Assembly (NCBI GenBank): GCA_007988745.1
Contig: BJUT01000008.1
Span: forward strand, 1 to 64,000
DNA: 64,000 nucleotides
DNA from: Pseudoalteromonas atlantica
GTDB lineage: Bacteria > Pseudomonadota > Gammaproteobacteria > Enterobacterales > Alteromonadaceae
Direction: 5' to 3'
Shown piece by piece: positions 49,604 through 60,233 of this stretch. The stretch's first letter is position 1. Every line of letters begins with the position of its first letter. A program made the position numbers and the translations under genes. Below the pieces are notes generated by a model. The model saw only the letters and a list, made by a program, of their open reading frames with translations, was not told the origin of the DNA and searched no databases.

Positions 49604-49712
49604 AATAACTCCAAAAGTTAAATTTAATAGGTGCTTTAGCCGATCACTAATTCAGCCAAAACGATTAAGCGGGCGTATTCTACCAACTATGAGAATAACT
49701 ACAAGTTAAAGT

Positions 49713-50657
49713 TTACTCGGGTTGCTGATTAGACAAGCCACGCTTTGATTTTAAATGCCCGTCAGGGTTGCGCTCACCGGTGCCAATAAACACACCATCA
49801 GCCAGAACTTTAATTGCCCCTTCGGGTAAATCAGTGCCTAGTACGACTGCTTGTCCATGGCTAAACGAAACGCCCTGCTCTTTGCTAATTTCTACAACGG
49901 GTAAATCAACCAATGCACTATCCATTGGCAATAGTAATTCATCAAGGTATGTAGAAGGGGCCACCTCTTCTTCTTTGGCCTTGGCTAATAAGGTTTCAAG
50001 GTGCTCAAGCGATACCATTTTATCTTTAGGGTAATGGCCAACCGCTGAGCGATGCAGCATAATAACATGTGCGCCACAGCCTAGGTTTTCGCCTAAATCA
50101 TCAACAATGGTACGAATGTACGTCCCTTTAGATACATGGGCGGTCATTTGTACTTCGTTATTTGCTTCATCAAACTCATCAAGCGTTAAGCTAAACACGT
50201 TTATTTTTCGGCATTTACGCGGTACTTCAATGCCTTCACGCGCGTATTTATATAAAGGCTTACCTTCATATTTAAGCGCTGAGTACATTGATGGATACTG
50301 ATCTGACTCGCCTAAAAACTTTTCAATTTCTGCAGCTAACTGTTCAGTGGTAACGTTTACGTCACGGGTTTCAACCACTTCGCCATCTGAATCAGAGGTA
50401 GTTGTGCGCTCACCTAACTTTGCTCTTACCACATAAGTTTTATCTGTATCGAGCAAAAATTGGGTAAACTTGGTCGCTTCACCAAAGCAAATAGGCAGCA
50501 TGCCAGTGGCCAGTGGGTCTAGCGCACCGGTATGGCCAGCTTTTTGGGCAAAATAAATACCTTTAGCTTGCTGTAGGGCTTTGTTCGATGAAATGCCTTG
50601 AGGTTTGTTTAACAACAAAATACCATCAATCGGACGGCCTTTACTGCGTCTTGCCAT
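49713..50657 (-). CDS. truB: tRNA pseudouridine-55 synthase
   Basis: 314 residues. Forms pseudouridine 55 in the T-loop of tRNAs. Catalytic aspartate in [23 protein letters not shown]; also the N-terminal [19 protein letters not shown] and the C-terminal PUA-like region. One-base overlap with rbfA. Confidence 0.98.
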   Translation of the reverse strand: MARRSKGRPIDGILLLNKPQGISSNKALQQAKGIYFAQKAGHTGALDPLATGMLPICFGEATKFTQFLLDTDKTYVVRAKLGERTTTSDSDGEVVETRDVNVTTEQLAAEIEKFLGESDQYPSMYSALKYEGKPLYKYAREGIEVPRKCRKINVFSLTLDEFDEANNEVQMTAHVSKGTYIRTIVDDLGENLGCGAHVIMLHRSAVGHYPKDKMVSLEHLETLLAKAKEEEVAPSTYLDELLLPMDSALVDLPVVEISKEQGVSFSHGQAVVLGTDLPEGAIKVLADGVFIGTGERNPDGHLKSKRGLSNQQPE

Positions 50658-51064
50658 TAGTCTTTAGTGCCTTCTTCGCTATCAGTTTCATCATCAACAT
50701 GTTTAGCGTTATCTTCGCGAATAACAGAGTCCACTAAGTTAGAGATACGCATCCCTTCCATTAGTGAGTTATCTACTACAAATTTAAGCTCAGGCATTAT
50801 ACGAGCACGAATACGCTTACCCAATAACGAGCGGATATAGCCCGTTGCTTCGTTAAGTATTTTTGCGCTTTCTTTTGCTTTGTTTTCATCTTCGGTATTA
50901 AACACCGTAATAAAAACTTTTGCGTAAGATAAATCGCGCGATACTTCTACCGCAGACACTGTCACCATGCCTAAGCGCGGATCTTTAATTTCGCGTTGTA
51001 AAATTACAGCAATTTCTTTTTGAATTTGCTGAGCAACACGATCAGTGCGAGAAAATTCTCTCAT
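50657..51064 (-). CDS. rbfA: ribosome-binding factor A
   Basis: 135 residues with the KH-like fold of RbfA ([44 protein letters not shown]) and an acidic C-terminal tail. Needed for maturation of the 16S rRNA 5' end, especially in the cold. Conserved place between infB and truB. Confidence 0.98.
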   Translation of the reverse strand: MREFSRTDRVAQQIQKEIAVILQREIKDPRLGMVTVSAVEVSRDLSYAKVFITVFNTEDENKAKESAKILNEATGYIRSLLGKRIRARIMPELKFVVDNSLMEGMRISNLVDSVIREDNAKHVDDETDSEEGTKD

Positions 51065-51129
51065 GATTGTTTTCCTAAAACCATAACTTACTGAATTAAA
51101 ATAATAAGTTAATTAAATAATGGATACAG

Positions 51130-51153
51130 AAATGGGGGCAAAGCCCCCATTTA
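51130..51153. terminator. hairpin between infB and rbfA
   Basis: AAATGGGGG / CCCCCATTT stem. No strong T run follows on the minus strand, so it may act as an mRNA-stability or partial termination element rather than a full terminator. Confidence 0.55.
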
Positions 51154-51173
51154 CAATCTTAGTTTACGAGCAA

Positions 51174-53831
51174 TTAAAGTGTACGTTGTACTTCAACTGT
51201 TTCGAATACTTCGATTTGGTCACCAACGCGAACATCGTTGTAGTTCTTAACGCCGATACCACATTCCATGCCGTTACGAACATCTTGAACGTCATCTTTA
51301 AAGCGACGTAGTGACTCAAGCTCACCTTCGTAAATAACCACGTTATCACGTAGTACACGAATTGGTGCGCTGCGTTTAATAGTACCTTCAGTAACCATAC
51401 AACCAGCAATTGCGCCAATTTTTGGAGACTTAAACACGTCACGTACTTCAGCAAGACCAATAATCTCTTGCTTAAACTCAGGAGCAAGCATACCAGACAT
51501 GGCTTGCTTAACTTCTTCGATTAGCGCATAGATTACGCTGTAGTAGCGAAGGTCTAAGTTTTCAGTATCAATCACTTTACGTGCAGATGCATCGGCACGA
51601 ACGTTGAAGCCAACTACGATTGCGTTAGATGCAGCAGCAAGTGTTGCATCAGTTTCGGTGATACCACCTACGCCAGAACCAACAATCTTCACTTTTACTT
51701 CATCAGTAGAAAGCTTAGTTAGTGAGTCTGAAATTGCTTCGATTGAACCTTGAACGTCTGCTTTAAGTACCACGTTAACTTCTGATACATCGCCTTCAGC
51801 CATGTTAGTAAACATGTTTTCAAGCTTCGCTTTTTGCTGACGAGCCAATTTAACGTCGCGGAATTTACCTTGACGGTATAAAGCAACTTCACGCGCTTTA
51901 CGCTCATCTTTAACAACAGTCGCTTCATCACCTGCAGCCGGAATACCAGAGAGACCTAAAATTTCAACTGGAATAGAAGGACCTGCTGATTTAATGTCTT
52001 TACCGTTTTCGTCTTTCATTGCACGAACACGGCCGTATTCAAGACCACACAGTACGATATCACCTTGGTTAAGGGTACCTGATTGAACTAAGATAGAAGC
52101 AACCGGACCACGTCCTTTATCAAGACGAGATTCAATTACAACACCTGCTGCCATGCCTTCTGATGGAGCACGAAGCTCTAAAAGCTCAGATTGCATAAGA
52201 ACAGCTTCAAGTAAGTCATCAATACCTAAGCCTGTTTTAGCTGAGATATGAACGTACTGCGTATCGCCGCCCCAATCTTCAGGGATAACGTCTAACTGAG
52301 CTAGCTCGTTTTTAACGCGATCTGGATCTGCGCCTTCTTTGTCCATTTTGTTTACAGCAATGATTAAAGGAACGCCAGCTGCGCGAGCATGCTGTACCGC
52401 TTCTTTAGTTTGTGGCATTACACCATCGTCTGCTGCAACCACTAAGATTACGATATCTGTCGCTTTAGCACCACGTGCACGCATTGATGTAAACGCGGCG
52501 TGACCTGGTGTATCTAAGAAAGTGATCATGTTGCCGTTAGTTTCAACGTGGTATGCACCAATGTGCTGTGTAATACCACCGGCTTCGCCTGATGCAACTT
52601 TAGCTGAACGAATGTAATCAAGCGTTGATGTTTTACCATGGTCAACGTGACCCATTACAGTTACTACTGGCGCACGCGGCTCAGACTTACCATCTTCATG
52701 ACGGTCATTTAGTACTGTTTGCTCTAATTCGTTTTCTTTAACGATGATAACTTTGTGACCCATTTCTTCAGCAACAAGTTGTGCTGTTTCTTGGTCAATC
52801 ACTTGGTTAATGGTAACCATGTCACCCATTTTCATCATTGTTTTAACAACTTCAGCGCCTTTAACAGCCATGCGCGATGCAAGCTCAGCTACTGTAATTG
52901 TTTCGCTAATACGCACTTCATTTTTAACATCGGCAGTAGGTTTTTGGAAACCATGTTGCAATGATGTAGGTGCTTTTAGCTTGCCTTTACGGCCTTTAGC
53001 GCCTGCAAATTTATCTTTTGCTGGGGCTTTTTTCTTTTTCTTCGCGCGGCGTGAACCTTGCTCATCACGTGCATCGGCAACATCTTCTGCCTCACGTGCA
53101 TAAGTAGAAGTCGTAAGATGGTGATCCGCGGTTTCTTCGCGTTTCTTACGTTCTTCTTCTTCTTTTTTCCAGCGAGCTTCATTTTCTTCAGCTAGCTTTC
53201 TTGCCTCTTCTGCTTGACGTTTCGCTTCTTCTTCAGCTTTCTTCAATGCGGCCTCTTCTGCTTCTTTCTGCAGACGCTCAGCTTCGATGCGATCTTTCTC
53301 AGACTTAGCACTTTGCTCTGGGGTCATCTGCTGTTGTTTAGCTTTACGCTCTGCATCTGCTTTGCGTTTAGCTTCTTCTTTGGCTTTACGATCAGCGTCT
53401 TCTTTTGCTTTACGTTCTGCCTCTTGTTTCGCTTTTAATTCAGCGGCTTCTTGTGCAGCTTTTTGCTGCTCTTCGATACGCGCTTTTTCTTCAGCGGCTA
53501 GACGTTGCTGTTCTTGCTCTTGCTCCATTGCGCTCTTTTTCACGTAAGTACGTGTTTTGCGAACTTCAACTTGAACAGCCTTTGCCTTACCCGTAGAGCC
53601 CGTTACACTTAACGTGCTTTTGCTCTTACGTTGTAAAGTCATACGTGCTGGGCCATCTGAACCAGTACCACCGTGCGATTTGCTTAAGTGATCAAGTAAC
53701 TGTGCTTTTTCAGCTTCAGTTACATTATCACCTGCTTTTTTAGTGATACCCGCTTGTGAAAATTGCTGAAGCAATTTATCAACAGTTGTACCTATATCGC
53801 CGGCTAGTTTTTCAACATTTACTTCTGCCAT
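51174..53831 (-). CDS. infB: translation initiation factor IF-2
   Basis: 885 residues. N-terminal IF2-N domains, then a long charged region (about 100-270) made of K/E/A-rich repeats that should form an extended helix. The G domain has [21 protein letters not shown] and NKMDKEG, followed by domains II-IV with GVGGITETD and the C-terminal fMet-tRNA binding part. The charged repeats are AG-rich and generate long spurious frames on the other strand. Confidence 0.99.
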   Translation of the reverse strand: MAEVNVEKLAGDIGTTVDKLLQQFSQAGITKKAGDNVTEAEKAQLLDHLSKSHGGTGSDGPARMTLQRKSKSTLSVTGSTGKAKAVQVEVRKTRTYVKKSAMEQEQEQQRLAAEEKARIEEQQKAAQEAAELKAKQEAERKAKEDADRKAKEEAKRKADAERKAKQQQMTPEQSAKSEKDRIEAERLQKEAEEAALKKAEEEAKRQAEEARKLAEENEARWKKEEEERKKREETADHHLTTSTYAREAEDVADARDEQGSRRAKKKKKAPAKDKFAGAKGRKGKLKAPTSLQHGFQKPTADVKNEVRISETITVAELASRMAVKGAEVVKTMMKMGDMVTINQVIDQETAQLVAEEMGHKVIIVKENELEQTVLNDRHEDGKSEPRAPVVTVMGHVDHGKTSTLDYIRSAKVASGEAGGITQHIGAYHVETNGNMITFLDTPGHAAFTSMRARGAKATDIVILVVAADDGVMPQTKEAVQHARAAGVPLIIAVNKMDKEGADPDRVKNELAQLDVIPEDWGGDTQYVHISAKTGLGIDDLLEAVLMQSELLELRAPSEGMAAGVVIESRLDKGRGPVASILVQSGTLNQGDIVLCGLEYGRVRAMKDENGKDIKSAGPSIPVEILGLSGIPAAGDEATVVKDERKAREVALYRQGKFRDVKLARQQKAKLENMFTNMAEGDVSEVNVVLKADVQGSIEAISDSLTKLSTDEVKVKIVGSGVGGITETDATLAAASNAIVVGFNVRADASARKVIDTENLDLRYYSVIYALIEEVKQAMSGMLAPEFKQEIIGLAEVRDVFKSPKIGAIAGCMVTEGTIKRSAPIRVLRDNVVIYEGELESLRRFKDDVQDVRNGMECGIGVKNYNDVRVGDQIEVFETVEVQRTL

Positions 53832-53856
53832 AGTGTGTAATACCTCCGTTAATAAA

Positions 53857-55356
53857 TTACTCGTCTGCGAACCAACAAATATTACGTGCAGCCATAATTA
53901 GCTCACCTGCTTTTTCAGGTGTTAGCTCTGTAATATCTACCAATTCATCAATACCTTGCTCAGCTAAGTCTTCAAGTGTAATTACACCCTTGCTTGCCAT
54001 AACAAATGCTAGATGACGCTCTAAGCCTTCAAGCGCAAGTAAGTCTTCAGCAGGCTCTACACCTTCTAAGCTTTCTTCCGTTTTAAGCGCTTTAGTGGTT
54101 AATGCATCTTTTGCACGTGAGCGCAGTAAATCAACCGTTTCTTCATCTAGGCCGTCGATTTCTAAAAACTCAGAAGCTGGCACATACGCTACTTCTTCAA
54201 GTGTTGAGAAACCTTCGTTGATAAGTAATGATGCAAATTCATCATCAATATCTAAGTTTTCAGTAAATAAGTTAATTAACTTATCTGACTCTGCTTCGTT
54301 TTTAGCGCGCATGTCTTCAACAGTCATTACGTTTAGTTCCCAGCCAGTTAATTGGCTTGCTAAACGAACATTTTGACCATTGCGACCAATTGCTTGTGCT
54401 AGGTTATCAGCTTCTACAGCGATATCCATTGAATGAGTGTCTTCATCCATTACGATTGAAGCTACTTCAGCCGGTGCCATTGCGTTAATAACAAACTGCG
54501 CTGGGTTGTCATCGTAAAGTACGATATCAACACGCTCGCCACCAAGTTCTGATGATACAGCTTGAACACGTGCACCACGCATACCAACACACGCACCTAC
54601 TGGGTCAATACGCTTGTCGTTAGATTTAACGGCGATTTTAGCGCGTGAACCCGGATCGCGTGCTGCAGCACGAAGCTCAATCATTTCTTCGCCAATCTCT
54701 GGCACCTCAATGCGGAATAATTCCATCAGCATTTCTGGTTTTGAACGCGTTACAAATAACTGTGCGCCGCGTGCTTCAGGTTTAACTTCGTAAAGAAGAC
54801 CACGGATACGATCTCCTGGACGGAAGTTTTCACGTGGCAGCATATCGTCACGGTAAATAACCGCTTCTGCGTTGTTACCTAAATCAAGTACGATTGCATC
54901 ACGTGTTGCTTTTTTAACGACACCTGTTACTAGCTCGCCTTCTTGATCTTTATAAGCTTCTACAACTAAAGCGCGCTCAGCTTCACGTACTTTTTGTACG
55001 ATAACTTGCTTTGCCATTTGTGTAGTTATGCGGTCGAATTTGATAGATTCAATCTGTTCTTCAACATAATCACCCAGTTGCAAGTCAGGTTCTTCAACTT
55101 GAGCTGCTTCTAATGTGATTTCGCTGTAAGGGTTTTCTAAAGAACCATCTTCTTGAACTTCTGCAATCTGCCAACGACGGAACGTGTCGTAATCACCGGT
55201 TTTACGGTCGATTGATACACGTACTTCAATTTCGCCATCGTGTTTTTTCTTTGTCGCTGTTGCTAGAGCGAACTCTAACGCTTCAAAAATCTTTTCTTTT
55301 GGAACCGCTTTCTCATTGGAAACGGCTTCAGCAACCAATAATATCTCTTTTGCCAT
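53857..55356 (-). CDS. nusA: transcription termination/antitermination factor NusA
   Basis: About 499 residues: N-terminal RNA-polymerase-binding domain, S1 ([21 protein letters not shown]), two KH domains ([39 protein letters not shown]) and two C-terminal acidic repeats (gammaproteobacterial type). The ATG at 55354-55356 has GAGG eight bases upstream and gives the family's [12 protein letters not shown] start; the longer frame from 55389 is rejected. Follows rimP by about 40 bases. Confidence 0.98.
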   Translation of the reverse strand: MAKEILLVAEAVSNEKAVPKEKIFEALEFALATATKKKHDGEIEVRVSIDRKTGDYDTFRRWQIAEVQEDGSLENPYSEITLEAAQVEEPDLQLGDYVEEQIESIKFDRITTQMAKQVIVQKVREAERALVVEAYKDQEGELVTGVVKKATRDAIVLDLGNNAEAVIYRDDMLPRENFRPGDRIRGLLYEVKPEARGAQLFVTRSKPEMLMELFRIEVPEIGEEMIELRAAARDPGSRAKIAVKSNDKRIDPVGACVGMRGARVQAVSSELGGERVDIVLYDDNPAQFVINAMAPAEVASIVMDEDTHSMDIAVEADNLAQAIGRNGQNVRLASQLTGWELNVMTVEDMRAKNEAESDKLINLFTENLDIDDEFASLLINEGFSTLEEVAYVPASEFLEIDGLDEETVDLLRSRAKDALTTKALKTEESLEGVEPAEDLLALEGLERHLAFVMASKGVITLEDLAEQGIDELVDITELTPEKAGELIMAARNICWFADE

Positions 55357-55394
55357 GGGTAATGCCTCGCTTGCCCTATTCCTTCGCACTCGAA

Positions 55395-55850
55395 TTAAAA
55401 CTTTGCGATGATGTTCGCACGTTCGATATTGCTAAGCATGATTAAGTGCTCTTCGCCATCGCTTTTAAGTGTGATCATATCACTGCTAACTGCTACTAAG
55501 TCGCCTTTAAAATTACGGCGACCGTCTTGTGGAAGCTTAGTACGCACGCGTACTTCCTCTCCTTGCGCCTTCTCGTAGTGATCTTGTTTGAATAATGGAC
55601 GATCAACACCAGGAGACGATACTTCCAAATCATATTCGTTTGTAATTGGGTCTTCGACGTCTAAAATCGCACTAATTTGGCGACTCGCATCCGCACAATT
55701 ATCAACAGATATTCCATCCTCATGGTCAATATAAACCCTTAAGGTAGAATGGCGGCCTGCTTGTACAAACTCAAGACCATGTAATTCAAAGCCTAACATT
55801 TCTACTGCAGGCGTAAGCATGGTTAATAAATCTTGCTCAAGTTTTGTCAC
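55395..55850 (-). CDS. rimP: ribosome maturation factor RimP
   Basis: About 151 residues with [49 protein letters not shown] and the [11 protein letters not shown] motif. Assists 30S assembly. The start is GTG at 55848-55850, preceded by GGAGG with six-base spacing; an upstream TTG-initiated reading is unnecessary. First protein gene after the initiator tRNA. Confidence 0.97.
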   Translation of the reverse strand: MTKLEQDLLTMLTPAVEMLGFELHGLEFVQAGRHSTLRVYIDHEDGISVDNCADASRQISAILDVEDPITNEYDLEVSSPGVDRPLFKQDHYEKAQGEEVRVRTKLPQDGRRNFKGDLVAVSSDMITLKSDGEEHLIMLSNIERANIIAKF

Positions 55851-55869
55851 GAAAATCCTCCATACAAAC

Positions 55870-55890
55870 AAAAAAAGGGCTTATAGCCCT
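55870..55890 (-). terminator. leader terminator just upstream of rimP
   Basis: On the minus strand AGGGC-TATAA-GCCCT followed by seven T residues, ending about 20 bases before the rimP GTG. Transcripts from the tRNA promoter must read through it, so it may attenuate the operon. Confidence 0.75.
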
Positions 55891-55953
55891 AAAATACTGA
55901 GTTTAAGTTTTGATTTAATGACAAAGCCATAAATCAATGGTGCAGATACAACA

Positions 55954-55976
55954 ACGCCCCGAACCAAGCGGGGCGT
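55954..55976 (-). terminator. GC-rich hairpin between initiator tRNA and rimP
   Basis: ACGCCCCG / CGGGGCGT perfect stem, loop AACCAAG (plus-strand sense). Only a weak T tract follows on the minus strand, so it may be a processing or partial termination hairpin. Confidence 0.55.
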
Positions 55977-56130
55977 CACACCAATAAAGCATAAAACTGT
56001 GTGGCCTCAGGCCAAGCTTGGCTGCGGGTCATTACACTGACCAAATTAAACTACATTAGCTTAAACGCAAAACGCGCATTACTTAGAATGCGCGATATAG
56101 AATTAGTAAGGATATACCTACTATAAAAAT

Positions 56131-56207
<77 letters not shown>

Positions 56208-56276
56208 CCAATAGATATTAAACCTAAAATTCAATATCGCTGTTAGTGGTTAATCAACCGCTAAACAATGGCGGCT

Positions 56277-56305
56277 ATTATAAGGATATACGGGGTAATT
56301 AGCAA
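56277..56305 (-). promoter_or_regulatory. sigma-70 promoter for metY and the nusA-infB operon
   Basis: On the minus strand -35 TTGCTA, 17-bp spacer, -10 TATAAT, then a GC-rich AGCCGCC discriminator, a feature of stringently controlled stable-RNA promoters. It lies about 70 bp upstream of the tRNA. Confidence 0.8.
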
Positions 56306-56571
56306 CCATAATAACTAATAAGTTTGATAAAATCAGTGAACCCCCATTTTAAGCTTCATCAGTATGTACTATGATTATGCAGACGTTAAAATGGTAATCG
56401 TAACGTCACTAATATGTACGTAAAAAGCCGTATATTCATAAATAAAATATCTAAAATTCATAAAACTGATACAATTTTGTGCTTTTTACGTTTAGATTAC
56501 GTGCGATATTTGAGCAACGCACTATACTAAAAGCTCACCGATGTGGATAAAAATAAAAATTACAAAATTTA

Positions 56572-57045
56572 ATGAGATTGCTAATGAATACTTATCAGCC
56601 ACAGTTAATTAAAAGTTTGCATATAGTTAAGCCAAACTTTCATGCGTTTACCGCGCGCTTTCATGCAAAGCTTGAAGAGTCAAATATAACAATGCAGTAC
56701 CCAAGTGCCGCTTATTTTAACGAAAAAAGTTATATTTTATATTGTGTTTTAGAACGTATAGTTAGGCATTTAGATAACCCATCTTCTGTTGCCCCATTTT
56801 TAACCTTTCACTTGCAATACTTAAAAAAGATGGGCGTTACGCCAAAAGAAATATCGCTACTATGCGATGCCTTTTACGATACCTTAAACGAGCACTTAGG
56901 GCGTTTATTCACCGCACAAACACAATTTGCTTGGCAAAAAGCGCTTCGTTATTTTGAAAGTTTTGCTAATACAACTTTGTTTAACAAAACAAATGTTATT
57001 TCGCTTGAGCAAAAAATCACTCAACTTCGCACAAGTAAGCTTTAA
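56572..57045 (+). CDS. globin-like protein lacking a canonical proximal histidine
   Basis: 157 residues (or 153 if the ATG at 56584 is used; only a GAG lies before it). The C-terminal half, HLQYLKKMGVTPKEISLLCDAFYDTLNEHLG then FAWQKALRYFESFANTT, has the pattern of globin helices F-H seen in Hmp and Vitreoscilla haemoglobin. In that alignment the F8 position is leucine; the only nearby histidine is four residues earlier. It may be a haem-free sensor-type globin fold, or haem may be held differently. It is the gene before a photolyase. The assignment is by pattern only. Confidence 0.45.
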   Translation: MRLLMNTYQPQLIKSLHIVKPNFHAFTARFHAKLEESNITMQYPSAAYFNEKSYILYCVLERIVRHLDNPSSVAPFLTFHLQYLKKMGVTPKEISLLCDAFYDTLNEHLGRLFTAQTQFAWQKALRYFESFANTTLFNKTNVISLEQKITQLRTSKL

Positions 57046-57135
57046 GTAACACAAGCCTCAGCTTTTATGCACGTATGAGCAAACTACCTAGATCCACGTT
57101 GTCGCTTTTTACGTACAACTAAATTTAGGTGGTTT

Positions 57136-58692
57136 ATGGCTCATTATAAAGTGTTGCGCCTAATTTTAGGTGATCAACTCAATGCTTCGCATTCGTGGTT
57201 TAAAGAAAAAGAGCCTGATACGCTTTATTTAATTGCCGAGTTAAAACAAGAAACCAATTACGTTAAGCACCACGTGCAAAAGTTATGTGCTTTTTTTTAT
57301 GCGATGGAGCGTTTTGCTACAGCTTTACAAAGCGCGGATTACAGCACACTGCACCTCACCCTTGATGATACCCACCAAGACAAAACCTTGCCTGTTTTAC
57401 TCACGCGCATAGCCAAACAGTATCGTTGCAGTGAAATACATTATCAATACCCTGATGAATTTCGCCTCAAAGCACAGCTAAGTAAATTTAAAAAAGAGTC
57501 TGATCTTCTTGTTAAAGCCTATGACACCGAGCATTTTATGCTGCCATTTGAGCGTATTAACGAGCGGTTTGAAAAAAACAAACATGTGACTATGGAGCAC
57601 TTTTATCGCGCTATGCGCAAGCAATATACTATTCTTATGGATGGGAGTAGACCGCAAGGAGGTCAATGGAACTTTGATAGTAATAACAGAAACAAATTTA
57701 AAAAAGCAGATTTAAACGCTATCCCCCCGCCAAAATTATTTAATAACGATGTAAGCTCTATCATTAGCAGACTTAAAAAACATAACGTAAATTACTTTGG
57801 TGAAATAAATCCTCAGCAGCTGCCATGGCCGCTCACTCGCAAACAAGCCAAAACGTGTTTAGAGTATTTTTGTACCCACCTGCTAAAAAATTTCGGCCAG
57901 TTTCAAGATGCAATGACCGACCAAGTTACAAATAACGCCAGCTTGTACCATAGCCGTTTATCATTTGCTTTAAACGCCAAGTTAATCCACCCGCTGTACG
58001 TTATTAGGCGTGTAATTGACGAATTTAATGCTCACCCCGACACAATTTCGATTTCTCAAGTAGAGGGCTTTGTTAGGCAAATTTTAGGTTGGCGTGAATA
58101 TGTTCGCTGTATATATTGGACAAACATGCCCGACTATGCACAAAAAAACCAATTACAGGCCAACCAGTCGTTACCAGGGTACTTTTGGCAGGGTAATGTA
58201 AAAATGAACTGTTTAAGCCATGCATTAACGCAGAGCTTAGACACCGCATACGCTCATCATATTCAAAGATTAATGATCATTGGTAATTTTTGCTTATTAA
58301 CAGGCATCGACCCTAATGAAGTCGACCAGTGGTATTTAGGGGTTTATATTGATGCCATTGAATGGGTTGAAATGCCTAACACCCGTGGCATGAGCCAATT
58401 TGCAGATGATGCTATTATCGCCACTAAACCCTATGCAGCCAGTGGTAATTACATCAATAAAATGAGCGATTACTGCAAAAACTGTCATTATGATGTTAAG
58501 CAAAAAATAGGTGAGAAGGCGTGTCCTTACAACAGCTTATATTGGCAATTTATGGATAAACACCGCGCATTACTTGAAAAAAACCCACGCATTGGCATGG
58601 TTTATAGAAACTGGGATAAACAAACACCTCAACTTCAACAGCAGACCTTAGCCCAAGCAAATTATTATTTAACACATATAAACGAGTTATAA
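57136..58692 (+). CDS. FeS-type bacterial cryptochrome/(6-4) photolyase
   Basis: 518 residues. N-terminal Rossmann half (LRLILGDQLNASHSWF, HHVQKLCAFFYAMERFA) and a C-terminal FAD-binding half with FVRQILGWREYVRCIYW, LMIIGNFCLLTGIDP and VDQWYLGVYIDAIEWVEMPNT. The FeS ligands of the FeS-BCP/PhrB group are visible: the cysteine of IGNFC and C..C / C in DYCKNCHYD..KIGEKACPYNSLYW. This group repairs (6-4) photoproducts using light. Appears full length and monocistronic. Confidence 0.93.
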   Translation: MAHYKVLRLILGDQLNASHSWFKEKEPDTLYLIAELKQETNYVKHHVQKLCAFFYAMERFATALQSADYSTLHLTLDDTHQDKTLPVLLTRIAKQYRCSEIHYQYPDEFRLKAQLSKFKKESDLLVKAYDTEHFMLPFERINERFEKNKHVTMEHFYRAMRKQYTILMDGSRPQGGQWNFDSNNRNKFKKADLNAIPPPKLFNNDVSSIISRLKKHNVNYFGEINPQQLPWPLTRKQAKTCLEYFCTHLLKNFGQFQDAMTDQVTNNASLYHSRLSFALNAKLIHPLYVIRRVIDEFNAHPDTISISQVEGFVRQILGWREYVRCIYWTNMPDYAQKNQLQANQSLPGYFWQGNVKMNCLSHALTQSLDTAYAHHIQRLMIIGNFCLLTGIDPNEVDQWYLGVYIDAIEWVEMPNTRGMSQFADDAIIATKPYAASGNYINKMSDYCKNCHYDVKQKIGEKACPYNSLYWQFMDKHRALLEKNPRIGMVYRNWDKQTPQLQQQTLAQANYYLTHINEL

Positions 58693-58695
58693 GAA

Positions 58696-58723
58696 CGAAA
58701 AAGCCGCCTCAGTTGAGGCGGCT
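58696..58723 (-). terminator. intrinsic terminator after hsp20
   Basis: AGCCGCCTC / GAGGCGGCT stem with a four-base loop, followed by TTTTTC on the minus strand; may serve both converging genes. Confidence 0.85.
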
Positions 58724-58750
58724 ACAATCAGGGAAAATGTTTATTAGCGA

Positions 58751-59197
58751 TTATTTACCTTCGATTAGGTTTCCACCGCCAATTTCAATTTTACGAGGTT
58801 TAAGTGCTTCTGGGATTTCGCGCTCTAGATCAATGCTAAGCAGACCGTTGGCTAAATCGGCACCGAGTACTTTTACATGATCCCCAAGTTGAAACTTACG
58901 CTCAAAGTTACGTTCCGCAATACCTTGATGAATAAACTTGCGCTCTTCATTTTCATCTTTGTTTGGTTTAGTACCTGCAACTTTTAAAGTGTTGTTCTCT
59001 GACTCAATGGTGAGTTCATTTTCACTAAAACCAGCAACGGCCATAGTGATTCTGTATTTGTCTTTATCTAGTGCTTCGATATTATAAGGAGGAAAGCTAG
59101 GCTGCTTGTCTGTACGAGCTGCCGCATCCATTAAAGATGCTAAATGATCAAAGCCGATGAATGAACGATAAAGTGGTGATAAGTCTACTGTACGCAT
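58751..59197 (-). CDS. small heat-shock protein Hsp20 (IbpA-like)
   Basis: 148 residues with an alpha-crystallin domain: YNIEALDKDKYRITMAVAGFSENELTIE, IAERNFERKFQLGDHVKV, and LANGLLSIDLEREIPE. The N-terminal MRTVDLSPLYRSFIGFDHL matches IbpA-type proteins. An ATP-independent holdase against aggregation. GAGGA precedes the ATG and is buried in a ROSE-like hairpin, indicating temperature-controlled translation. Confidence 0.96.
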   Translation of the reverse strand: MRTVDLSPLYRSFIGFDHLASLMDAAARTDKQPSFPPYNIEALDKDKYRITMAVAGFSENELTIESENNTLKVAGTKPNKDENEERKFIHQGIAERNFERKFQLGDHVKVLGADLANGLLSIDLEREIPEALKPRKIEIGGGNLIEGK

Positions 59198-59201
59198 AAT
59201 A

Positions 59202-59224
59202 ATATCCTCATATTTAAGCGATAT
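59202..59224 (-). promoter_or_regulatory. ROSE-like RNA thermometer hairpin of hsp20
   Basis: In the mRNA sense AUAUC-(G)-CU pairs with AG-GAUAU around an eight-base loop. This masks the AGGA ribosome site and leaves one bulged G within UCGCU, which matches the conserved U(U/C)GCU of ROSE elements known before ibpA-type genes. Confidence 0.72.
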
Positions 59225-59384
59225 AATGTTGTTACTTTTCGTTTGAACAAGTACAACATAATTAAATTAATAATATAAATTTCAATAACTTCTGTATTTT
59301 TTGGGACCCATCAGGCGTCCTCACTAAACTATTTATGGGCAGTAAAATAGTTTTCAAGTAATTAAATTAAAAAAAGTGAAAAAA

Positions 59385-59412
59385 AATAAAAAAGGGCACA
59401 AAAAAGTGCCCT
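59385..59412 (-). terminator. intrinsic terminator after the peroxiredoxin gene
   Basis: AGGGCAC / GTGCCCT stem followed on the minus strand by a long T-rich run. Confidence 0.88.
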
Positions 59413-59444
59413 CTTCGTATATTCATCAAATTACTCAATACACG

Positions 59445-59975
59445 TTACTTAATAAAAGTACCGCGAATTGGGTAGTCGTTTTCGCGTGAAAATTTAATAC
59501 CGCCTAGCACCTGCTTAAGGCTTGGGCGAACAAATGGGCTATTTGATTTATCAAGCATCTGTACTTGGTTATCTTCGTTTAAGACAATAATACAAGGCTC
59601 AGCAAATGGGTGATCTGTTTCAGCATCACTGCGCGGTTCACTAATGTATAAGCCTAAATCAGTCATTTGCTCAATGGTTAAATTGTAATAAAGAGGGAAA
59701 TTTACGTCTATTTTTTCAAGATGCTTTTTAAGCTGCTCTTCGCTATCGCCACTTACTGCTACAACTTCTACACCTGCGCTGGCAAAATCGTCATGCATTG
59801 TTGCAAGCTCATTGAGTTGCTCGGTACATTTAGGGCAATGCTGGCCTCTGTACACCACTATCATTTTCCAAGGTTTGTCGCTTACGCGGTCAACTAAATT
59901 CACGTCATTGTTATCTAAATCGCTTACCACTAAAGGCTGCATTACACTCGCTGGCTGTAAATTAACGTTACTCAT
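59445..59975 (-). CDS. peroxiredoxin-like AhpC/TSA-family protein
   Basis: 176 residues with a thioredoxin fold: WKMIVVYRGQHCPKCTEQL carries a CxxC pair (C47-P-K-C50 region), then VVAVSGDSEEQLKKHLEK and HPFAEPCIIVLNEDN. It falls in the peroxiredoxin-like group (PRX-like2/AhpC-TSA), expected to reduce peroxides or disulfides. Cytoplasmic, no signal. Ribosome site GGAG about eight bases before the ATG. Monocistronic. Confidence 0.9.
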   Translation of the reverse strand: MSNVNLQPASVMQPLVVSDLDNNDVNLVDRVSDKPWKMIVVYRGQHCPKCTEQLNELATMHDDFASAGVEVVAVSGDSEEQLKKHLEKIDVNFPLYYNLTIEQMTDLGLYISEPRSDAETDHPFAEPCIIVLNEDNQVQMLDKSNSPFVRPSLKQVLGGIKFSRENDYPIRGTFIK

Positions 59976-60233
59976 TATGATCTCCTTTTACTATTAAACT
60001 TAGGGTGTAGTAATAGAGCTTAGGGTATCTTTGTTTATTTCAACCATGAAAATGTAACTGAGAACGAAATGGCAGGCGACTCGCTTTTATTAAGTAGCCT
60101 TGTTTAATATGATTAGGAGAATTATAAGCTGTAAGCAGAATAATGAAATGTTAGATAAAACAGGCATCTTGCTCTTTTTAAGTAGCATTAGCACAGTATA
60201 AACACCAAGAAGATGTGAGCAAGAAGCGTAAAG

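Noticed and set aside
53214..53547. Cys/Phe/Ser-rich frames antisense to infB
   Set aside because: Produced by the AG-rich K/E/A repeats of IF-2 read on the opposite strand.
59976..60233. Possible Qrr-like small RNA next to the LuxO-like gene
   Set aside because: No LuxO-type box, sigma-54 element or Qrr core sequence could be found in this gap; the same holds for 63750-64000.
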